Below are positions 50,575-64,000 of a DNA stretch of 64,000 nucleotides, piece after piece; the first letter of the stretch is position 1, and every line of letters starts with the position of its first letter. The position numbers and the translations under genes are program-made. Location of the stretch: positions 2,666,001 through 2,730,000 of the forward strand of contig JAKCOZ010000022.1 in NCBI GenBank assembly GCA_022605955.1, given 5' to 3'. Source of the DNA: Rallus limicola. Its lineage: Eukaryota > Chordata > Aves > Gruiformes > Rallidae. Below the pieces are notes generated by a model. The model saw nothing but the letters and a program-made list of their open reading frames with translations, did no database searches and was not told where the DNA came from.

Positions 50575-52055
50575 TCTCAAGTTACTTATAAATATTTATC
50601 AGACTTATTTTAAGGCTTTTTGTTTTCACTTCAGGCACTTACTAAAGGAATGTAATGTCACAGTCATTTTCTACCTCCATCCATGTGTGGACCAGATTAG
50701 CAATTAAATGAATAGTTCCAGATTTCAGCAATAAAGTACATCATGACACCAGCACAAGATTAGAAAATGAAGAGTTCCAATATACATAAAAAGTGTTTCT
50801 TTTCTGTTAATATGTTCACAGTATATTTAACCTGCAAAATTCACAAATAACTGCATGATGCCTACTTTAAGATATTTTAAAAATGTCTATTTAACACTGC
50901 ACCATAAAAAGTCTGCCTCATTTACAGGATAAAATCGGTATAAACGAGTATTTTAAAGCTCCGTGTTGCTAGCAGCATTGAGCCTCAAAGCACAGTACGG
51001 TCTTCTCTAATAAAGTGCAAAATTCTAGCTGTCTCTGTGGTAATTCAAGACTATTTACAAAGGTTTTTAATACCCAGACCCCTTTGTACTTCTCTCGGGT
51101 CTGGCTCCGTGGCTGTGGGGCTGCTGGCTCTGACTGCTGTTTGCGCAGACACCTGCCACTTGGCCACTCTGACCCCGACTCTCCTAGAAGCTCCTGCCTG
51201 TCTACATTTTAGGGCAATGCCTCTAGCATACCCAACACTTTGTCACTCTGGGAAGGAGTGAAAAACTGTCCAATGTGCCCTCTGAACATTTTTTTCACAA
51301 TAAAAACCATCATTATCCAGGCACAGCAAAGACACAGATCAAAGGGTAGAATTACACGCTTTTCCTCATCATAGCCCTGAGCAACTTTTGCAGGCTGTGG
51401 TGTCATCTATCCCTGTCACCATCCTCACAGAGCTGAAAAACACGCTGCCCTTTTGCAGTCTCTGTCATTGCCTCTTGGAGATGTGTCAGCTCCAGGGGCC
51501 CTTTTAAAGGTGTCACTGGTATACCCAGATTCCCTCAGTTTCCTTGGCCCAGCATCTTGTAAGCAAGGGCCTGCTGACAGCATCCCTTGATTCTCAGCTT
51601 TGGACATTAAACCACGTTCTTGAAAGAGAGTCATCCCAAATGATGGGACAGCCATGAGGCACTGGCAGTTAGAGCTCTCTAACTTATGGGTGATTTCATG
51701 GGTATTCTGAGTATTTTTTCCTCTAAATCTTCATCTACACATGCATCCACCAAGATGTCTGGATACTGAAAACTACATGTTATGTATAAAAAAGAGAAAC
51801 TTCACATGGACTTGTAGAAAAGCAGTTCGGGGTAAGAGCTCTCTTTTTTTTCTTTTTTTTTGGGTCTGTGTGTGGAAATAAACAATACTTGTCTGATGCC
51901 TTCCTCATGATTAGCAAAAAAATTGAAATTCTTTCATTATCAACCAATTGCGTTGCTAGTTGCTAATTTTCCAGAAATAAACAAGCACAAAGTTTAATAA
52001 ATTACATCCAAAATGAGATCAAGCAGGCTAGGGTAATCGTCTCTGATGATTGCTT

Positions 52056-52077
52056 AAAAAAAAAAAAAAAAAAAAAA
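52056..52077. repeat. A22 homopolymer
   Basis: Twenty-two consecutive A in the intron; no recognisable retrocopy precedes it. Confidence 0.95.
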
Positions 52078-52816
52078 TTAACTTGCTGTTCCATTCCAGG
52101 AAAGAAAGCAAAACCTCTGAAGCTTGAGTAGCACTTGAGCATATTCTCCCCTTCTCCCTGAGGATACAGATGTGAGCACAGTCTAACCCTCTATCTGCCT
52201 GATGGGAAAACCAAGAGTGACCATACAGTAATACTGACAACAGTCAGTAAGTAACGATCAGAGTGCCTCCACAAACCCTCTCTAAGTGCACAGCCACAGG
52301 GATTTGATCCCTCTCCTCCCCACAGGTGCTGACAAGTGCCAGTACAGCTGCAGGTCGAGCTTCATCTGCGTAGAAAATCACCCCCAAAAATCAAAGCAAG
52401 CCTATGATTTACCTCCTTTGATCTTCACTCTTGGGAAGGCAGCCAAGCCTGGGCTGGCTTTCAGGAACACAGCCAGATTGAGCACAGACTCATGATGGTC
52501 CAAAATAGCAGTCAGAAGTCCGGGCCACCGCTTACTTTTAAAAGGTGTGCTGCACCAGCCAGCCTTGAGGGAAACATCACCACAGGTCTGGACAGTGTTT
52601 GATGGAGGGAAATTGCAGAAATTATAGTGGGCAGAGGTATGACTCTGCAATTAGCTCTACACATGAGAAATGCTTGTGAAGAAGCCATTAAATAAAAATT
52701 ACTGGAGGGAAGAAAAAGCAGCAGCATATAAGCGGCGATTACAGTCAAAGCATTGACTAAGTGGAATAGAAACCAGAAATGGTCCTTCTGAAGAGTTTAC
52801 TATTTATTTCTGTTTC

Positions 52817-52861
52817 ACTTATTTCTATTCTCTGCAAGAACTTATTTCTATTCTCTGCAAA
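52817..52861. repeat. 23-bp tandem duplication
   Basis: ACTTATTTCTATTCTCTGCA occurs twice with a 23-bp period, in the large intron. Confidence 0.9.
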
Positions 52862-55559
52862 AACACTTATCCTATCAGATGAGTAATTACATTAATTTTA
52901 CAGGATTTGTAATTGGAAAATTGGCTTTTTAAGTTTGATTCTGTTTTTTCATCCTCCAAATGATCAAAGTAAATTGCTAAATAATATGTTTTAATATTTC
53001 TATAAGCACTGAAGTCTATAATTCACTGAGTTCTTATATTTCTTCTTTAAAAGACAGGTGATTTTCTGCTCTACTTTAACAATGTAGGTTAAAGCCATAG
53101 GTTCATGGAGACAATCACCGATGGTTCACAGGCTGCCTCAAGTACTTCCTGAAGTACTCTTGAGGGGTATTTTCATCAAGTTCTTACCTTATATTTAACC
53201 TATTTAATTATTCTCACACATGAAGGGAGAAGAAATCTATGTTATATGTCCTTCCTGCATCCAGAAGGAGATTTTTAACACTTTGCATGTTGTTTGGAAA
53301 TGACAATTTCAGGGTGGTTCAGAGCACCATCCTGTACCTTCCCCCTGTGGCAAACCCAAAACCCAAACCCTGACACTGGGGTGCCAACAGAACAGAAAAG
53401 AAACAGCAAGCCTAAACAAAATATTTTTATGTGTATCTCTGGCAGTGGCATTTTGCAAATGGGCTACTGCTCTCTTGAGCATGGTTGAGAGACAGGATTT
53501 ACACAGTGAGTCCATTGCACAAAGGCACTTGCAACCACCTGAGCTGTGGAAATCCCCAGTAACACATCCACCTGCACCAGTGCCGGGTCCTGTATCAGGC
53601 AAGTGTAACGGTATGGAAAGTCACCCTCCTCTGACTCCAAAAACCACTGCTGTGTGCAAATGAGAGTTGTCTAGAAAAATTAATTCTCCCCTACAGTGTG
53701 TTGCTTTGCCCACTGAAACCATCCCTATCTAAGCATAGCCTGCATGCTCTGCCGGAGCGTGCCTAGGGCAAGCACGGAAAGGGTGCTCTGCCCTGGCAGA
53801 GAAAGCTGAGCTGCAGCCTGATGGTCAAGTACAACAGAATCCCAGTGTCATCACATCCCCTAGACCGGTGTGAGGTGCAGGGAACAGAGGCCAGCTGGAG
53901 ACCACAGTGCATGTGGCAGAGCAGAAGGTGCAAAAAGACACAGGCTGGTATTGTATTGATGGTTTAAGGGGTGGTGACTTGCTCACAGGGCTCACCTGAA
54001 ACTCAGCCTGAGGAGCCAGCATGCAAGTAAAGAGAACTGACATACACCAATTACCGATCTTGCATAAAAGGGTTAACTATATGTATGCTTTCACATCAGT
54101 TAGATGTAGGGCATCACCTTGAAAATACTCTGTCTGCCCTAGCAGAGTCATCTGCTTACTTGTGCTGGACAAACAGCAGTTTTCAAACTTAGGGACAGAC
54201 CATTTCACACTTACTCTGGTGAGAACTCCCACTAAGTGATGGAGGAGGAAGGTAACACCCTGTCACTTTGAGACTCTAACACAAGAGGGTCTTTGCCCTG
54301 AATAAGAGAGTCAGAAGCCAAATGGGTTGATGTGTGTTTGGTTCATTAAGCTCATCAATTCCATTTTGACCTAGTTATATGATCCATACAGAGTTTCATA
54401 TAGCAGATCATATAAAAGCACAGCAACTTTCTGAATTCAGTCTGGATCCCCCAAAACAATGTATCTTATTTTCTGAGTAATTTCCCCCTGTAAAAATAGC
54501 AAGAGGAGCACAGATGACTGACAGCAATAAACTTCTTGTGAGCTAATGACTGCACTCTGAATGCCCCCATTAGTTAAGGATGAATTAACAGAACTGCTAA
54601 GCACGACTTTCAATATTACAATCCCTCTAACTCTTGTTCAGCTACACAAACACCCTCCACTTATACACTCACACTCTCCAGTCACATTTGTTCCACCCAC
54701 TGCTTAAGGAGGACACTAAATATATAAACAGAAAATCACTGGGATTGTGGATGTATTCTGCCTGAGCAGCACGCACTGAAAATATGTCCTTATAATCACA
54801 TACATATTTCCTTCTTGGTCTGTAACAGCCAGTGTGAGTCACGCTGCTACACTTCCTTATAATCCAGGCAGCAATTTGGAAGGCTTATACTAAAATATGA
54901 AAAAAAAATGGAGCAAAGAGCTTTCCTTTCCCAGATGTAAGGGGGCAAATCTCATTTCCACAGTTACCTATTACCCCTAAGGAGTGGGAAGCAATTATCC
55001 ACCCAAGAAAATAATTCTTAGCGCACTAAGCCATCCTAAAAGCACATAAAGATTAACCAGAACAGAAAGTTATTAGGAAGGGCATAACAGACTCTCTGTG
55101 AAAACTCAAACCAAAATGAATTTTCTTTACATCTCTGTGTCTCTAATTGCTTTAAAGTTGCAGATTTAAGGGTTAAGGGCTTAATACAGCTAAACCATCT
55201 GCCCCTCTTTTCCTGGAGATCTCTTCCCAGACCTTGCTTTGAACTGAGCCCTAAGGTCCAGGTAGCACAATAGGTTACAAACTGCTCACACAGGGAAGAT
55301 GCCTGACCTGGCCACCTGGCTGGTGATCTCCCACATCTCCAAAAACTCACTGTCTTTACCCAGCATTTTTCTGTTCCTTGTTCCCACCCATTTCTGCTTT
55401 CATGTGTCCTTTATCCCTCTATTTCTGCTGCATCCCCCATAGCTAAAGGCTCTTGCTATCTTTCCCTGAATCCCATGCATGCTCTGAAGCCCTCTTACTC
55501 TCTTAATCCCAAAGCAGCTTTGCCATTTGCAGTTCAATAATCTCATTTGCTCACAAATG

Positions 55560-55612
55560 AAAAAAAAAAAAAGAAAAAAGAAAAAAAAGGAAGACAGAAT
55601 GAGAAAGAAAAA
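55560..55612. repeat. A-rich purine tract
   Basis: A13, G, A6, G, A8, then mixed A/G. On the GRIN2A transcript strand it is a pyrimidine-rich tract, far from any splice site. Confidence 0.85.
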
Positions 55613-58030
55613 TAAATTCTCCTCACACTAGGCCCCAGTGATTCTGATGATGCTATAGGTTGCAGAAGTAGTGTCTTTCAAACTATTTTGCAGTGTATTT
55701 TTAGAAAAGTACCACTCAGCTTTAAATGGCACCAGGCAGCCCAAAAGCTGGAGGAGTATTATCAGCACCCAGGCCTTCAGACAGCTACCCAAAAGTTCCT
55801 GCTACTGAAGGCTAAAGGAACACAGGTGCCTTCACAAATGTTGCAGTTGCCGTGTGCCTGAACCTTCCCTGCGCCTACCAAGTGGCAAGCACGCACAGAA
55901 AAGCAGTTGACAGCTGCTAGGGTAACGTGCTGGATCCTGGGTACATCAGCTTGCCCAGCTGCTCTTTACAGAGGTTTATAAAAGAAATCAAAGCACATAT
56001 CACGCTATTCTTCAGTGCACAACATTTCTGATCTGACACATTCCCGGGGCTGTGGGCGGAAGATCCAAACAAAATGATGGTGCTGCTTCTTAGCAGCCGT
56101 ATCATTTTAGTTGCTTTTGAACTCCTGGGTGCTTCTATTTCTCAAAAGAAGATTGAGAAATAGTCTGCGGTATCTCTGTAGAAATATTTTTATTTATTTG
56201 TTAAAAAAAACAATGGAAATTTCATCTTGTGACCACAGCAAGCCAAAAAAATAAAGCACAACCACCAGTGTGCTTTAGAGAATTACCCCCATGATCAACT
56301 ATTTTAAACAAAACTGCAGATCATAATTGGCAACTGCAAGTTTTCACAGATAATGAGATGCGACATACAGATATTAAGATGTACAAACCCAGAAATTCAC
56401 TAGTAATAGATTTCAATTGTTTCCTTTGCACAAGGAAAAGCAACACCTAACTCTATATTAAAAAGATTCAGTGCTCCAAAGCAATTTATCTTATACTAAG
56501 AAATGCATATTCATCTCAACTTCATATGAACTTTGCTAAGTATACAAGCCTGCACAGACCAAGCCAATAAGCATTATTTGGTTTAATTAAATTTTTAAGA
56601 CAATTACATAGTTATCCTTCAAATTCCTCAACAATGCCTTCCCATCTTGCTTCCATGTGTCTCTTTTTTGGTATCTTAAGAGTTGGTTTCACAGTGTAAT
56701 TGTTAATTGCTAGTATAACTTATCCACCCAGTAGGTATGTCCTCAAGATCAGGATACAACTCATATAGAAACATATAAACCACCCAGTTTAAGCCCAAAG
56801 TTAACACAAACTAACACAAACCTACATCCCTCTGTATTTAACTTAATTTTTTCCAGTGTTGATAAAATAAAAAAGGGGGTTCAAAGCCACTGACTTTCCT
56901 GCATTAAAGCATCACACTTTGGAAAGTATGAAAAGATGCTCCTGCATGAAGAAGTCATTAATACTTCATCTGGATGTTATACATCAGCAAGGAAGAGGGA
57001 AAATATTCCTATCCATTGTTCAAAAAAAATCATTTCAATGTTAAGTGAGCTGGTTTGGATAGGAGAATGATATAGAAGCAGCAAGGATAAATTAGATGAG
57101 AAAAATCACAGGAGAAGGATGTGTGCAGCGGAAATTGAAAGCTCTAAAGCCCATTTCAGAATGCTATCTCAGTACCGTGCAAATGGAAAAGAGAGATGAG
57201 ATCATGGATTTTGTAGGTGCAATCAAGATATACTTTTAAATAAATTACTTGCTTTTATCCAAATATCTAGTATCATTCAACAGGTTCTTTCTTCTTATTA
57301 ACATAACATTAATATCCAGAAATGTGTTTGGTCAACCCATTAGGATTATTTTTCTTACAGTTCTGAAACTAATTAGATTTATAATAATTTATTGAAATTA
57401 TTCTATACTGTGATTAATATTCTATTGCATATACTGAATAATAATTCAATCCTGCTAGGCATTTTGCTGGTTTATAGGCTTAGTCTTAAAGAATAATGAA
57501 TTCTGCAGCGGCTATACACGTGGAAGAAGTGTTTCTGCTTTCATTTGTGTATGCCTATTTACTTAAACAACCTTTTTCAGACTCACTGAGGCTTTCCCAG
57601 GAGTATCGTAAGATGAAACTTTTCCCCAACCATACTTGCTTTTAGTCTTGGTAACTTCAAAGAGATTGTTAGTGATACAGCAGAGTGATGTGGGTCTGAA
57701 CTCTGGGTTCATCTGTTCTAATTCATCAAAACACAGTTATGTAAGTTCATAGCTGAAAAGATTACTCATCGAACTACTGAAGTTAGATGTAGATTGCAAA
57801 ATCAGGCCATGCTAGTTCTAGACAATCACTCTTTTTACATTTAATTTTTTGGTGTTTTGTTCCAGTTCACCTGCAGTGTACTTTATAAATCAGTAGAAGA
57901 AATTTCAACCTCATAATTATTCCCAGAGTTTTTTTATTTGAGCTTTGTTTTTTTTTTTACTTTTTGTGTCTTTCCCCTGTTCGTTTGGGGTTTGTTTTTT
58001 TTGTTGTGGGTTTTTTTTCCCCTCCAGTAC

Positions 58031-58331
58031 CTAAAGGAGGCTTGTAGAATACAGGGAGTAATGATAGGACAGGAGGTGATGGGCTTAAACTAAAGGAGGG
58101 CCGATTTAGATTAGATATAAGGAAGAAATTCTTCTGTGTGAGGATGCTGAGGCCCTGGCACAGGGTACCCAGAGAACCTGTGGCTGTCCCTGGACCTCTG
58201 GCAGGGTTCAAGACAAGGTTGGATGGGGCTTTGGGCACCCTGGGCTGGTGGAAGATTTCCCTGCCCATGGTAGGGGTAGCACCACAGATGGGCAAGCTCT
58301 GAGGTCCTTCCAACCCAAACCAGTATGTGAT
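58031..58331 (+). mobile_element. CR1 LINE 3'-end fragment in intron
   Basis: About 300 bp matching a different CR1 3'-end type: TTTAGATTAGATATAAGGAA, then GCCCTGGCACAGG and CCCAGAGAACCTGTGGCTG, AAGGTTGGATGGGGCTTTG, CCCTGCCCATGG and TTCCAACCCAAACCAGTATG. It lies antisense to GRIN2A and is preceded by a T/G-rich low-complexity stretch (57950-58020). Confidence 0.88.
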
Positions 58332-60343
58332 TTATACCTACAATAATTCCTACACATCAGATATGTCCAATTGCAATTCTCTTTAATAGCACCCATACCA
58401 TTTTCTGAAAAAGTTTAGCAATCCTTTACAAGAGAAAACAAACATTTTAGCATTCATGGACCATTCAGATTACTGTCTAAATGCAGAGGAAAATACCACT
58501 GAAATATGCCTTAAAGACACTCACAGACCCCGTGGTTTGTGTATTCAAAACTTTTGCTTATCTTTTAAAAGTAGTTTCTGAGCAAGATGAACATGGGAGC
58601 AGACATTTCATTACAAGGTTTCATTCACCTGGGTGCCATCCATCTGTATCTACTGCAATTCTTTTAATTATGCATATGGAAGTTTTCAACACTGAGTTTC
58701 ATAGAAAAGTCATTTGCATTTTCAGCTACCAATAATGGGTTACAGATATAACTCATAGGTCAACCTGTAAATACAGGGTAAGATTTTCCCTCTCTCCTCC
58801 CATCTATTTTCCTTTCTCCCTAATATTCAGACACAAAGTGACTCATAATAATGCAGCACCTTTGGTATTTTGATGCAGTTTTACTTGAATAGGTTCAAAC
58901 ACTTTCCCTTCTATTTAATTTATTTTCTTGTCCTGTATTTTCATTTATTTTTGTTGGATGAGAGGTATCAAAAGTGAGGAAAGAGCAAGCATGAAGAAAA
59001 AACAACACCATCCAGAGTGGGTAAGCCCACAACTGAGAACAGCCCCTCAGATCCTCCTTCAGGCTACAGAGCAATTTTATTCTTTAGTATGGGACAAATA
59101 ATTCAACTTCTCTAACTCAACTTTCCCACCTGAAAAAGGGGTCAGAATAACTAAATAGGAAAATACCATTCACAAAACAAACACAAATAGGAAAACAAAA
59201 CAAGGGTTTTAGCCAATGAATTGCAGCTGTTTGAAACAAGAATGAGTAATTGAGTAAACCACCTATTGTGGGTTGTGTATTCATTCCTTAGCAGAAGTAA
59301 GCAATGTTCTTTCCATAAGCCTCTCTAAATCCAACAGATCAATAATGATGACACTACTATCTCTCTACGTACACCAGACAAAATGCATCAGTCATGATGA
59401 TTACATCTCTTCCAGTTATTCAGTATCATAATAGGAAATAAAATCCATGTGCCAGGAGACTAACATGCTCACTGTCTCCAGTATGAAAATTAATATCTGG
59501 GGTTTTATGGAACAATAGGCTGCTTTGCTAAGGTCCTGTATTTTGCCATTTAAACTGCCCTATTAAACAGAAATTTACCATTTTTAGTCTGAATGACATG
59601 CTATTAATGACCTGAAGTGCATATTTCTTTTTCAGTGAAGTCTTCTTTTTCACTGGCAGTGAAATGCAAAGTTAACACATGGATCCATGTTTAAAAAAAA
59701 AATAAATCAAAACGACCCTATAACACACCCACCATATTCTGATCTGATGGAGGATTTCAGTCACAGTATGGAAAGTTTTTAACCACCTTATTTTTATTTG
59801 CATGTACATGTGTGAAGTTTCACTGCAGCAAAGAAACATTTCTACAAACAAAATGTACTTCAAGACCTATGTAGAGAACAAGTCATTATTACTATCTACA
59901 AATACATCAAAGATGTATAGTGTTTTCCTTTTCTGCAGGGCAGAAGTGCCAAGTCAACCTACAATTCTTTTGGCTTTGTGTTAGAATGAAAACCAGCTGT
60001 TTGAAATCCATTAAAACCCCACTTCAATCCCATAAGCATTCTTTTAACAGAAGTTTAAATTAACCCATCCTAAGATTAAGGATCACCCACACCAATTCAG
60101 ATCTGAGCTAAAGACTTCTAAAGAGCAAAATAGTCATGCTGAAGGATAACTCATCTCCAAAATACAAACTCCTCAGGAAGTGCTCAAAGACAAAAATAGA
60201 AAAAGAAAACAAATGTAGAAATGCTCTGTAGCAGTCAGGCCCCCGTTACTCTGCGATGTATATGAAAGCCCTTTCTGAAAATAGATGCAACCATCTTTGG
60301 CAGTGAGGTAATGTAGAAGAAAAGGACTCTTGTCTCAGCATCA

Positions 60344-64000
<3,657 letters not shown>

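Noticed and set aside
52056..52077. A22 run as the tail of a processed pseudogene
   Set aside because: No gene-like sequence precedes it and no target-site duplication is evident.

Overview
The window reads as vertebrate nuclear DNA, most likely from a bird. It is AT-rich and sparsely coding, with intron-split exons and GT-AG splice sites. Recognisable transposable elements are almost all short 3'-end fragments of CR1 (chicken repeat 1) non-LTR retrotransposons, four in 64 kb. That combination is typical of avian genomes; another sauropsid cannot be excluded. I see no prokaryotic operons, CRISPR arrays, tRNA or rRNA genes.

The only protein-coding gene I can support is GRIN2A, encoding the GluN2A subunit of the NMDA-type glutamate receptor, on the minus strand. 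The window holds its 3' end: three coding exons at 60493-60680 (S2 half of the glutamate-binding domain), 45988-46226 (end of the ligand-binding domain, M4 membrane helix, start of the tail) and 42582-44372 (the rest of the cytoplasmic tail, ending in the PDZ ligand ESDV and a stop). The three exons join in a consistent reading frame. Counted against human numbering they line up with known landmarks: Asp731, Cys745/Cys800, Leu812, Met817, and the Cys848/853/870 and Cys1214/1217/1236/1239 palmitoylation clusters. The upstream exons lie beyond base 64000.

Layout from low to high coordinates: 1 to about 32.13 kb is intergenic DNA downstream of GRIN2A with one large decayed CR1 copy (about 6.56-7.40 kb), a 40-bp tandem repeat, a CpG-enriched patch near 10.55-10.9 kb, and one orphan exon-like segment (21476-21662). 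About 32.13-42.58 kb is best read as a very long GRIN2A 3' UTR, ending at an AATAAA signal (32150-32155) with upstream UGUA motifs and a downstream U/G-rich stretch. Next come the terminal coding exon, a 1.6-kb intron, the M4 exon, a 14.3-kb intron holding three CR1 fragments, the ligand-binding-domain exon, and 3.3 kb of the next intron.

The points most worth a second look are: (i) two substitutions at characterised regulatory positions in the GluN2A tail (first Leu of the dileucine endocytic motif to Phe; Src-site Tyr1292 to Phe); (ii) a pair of mutually exclusive hairpins in the 3' UTR around 33.10-33.17 kb; (iii) a U-rich tract just inside a weak splice donor; and (iv) the orphan exon-like segment. 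I found no new multi-gene system here, and the interesting content is regulatory.
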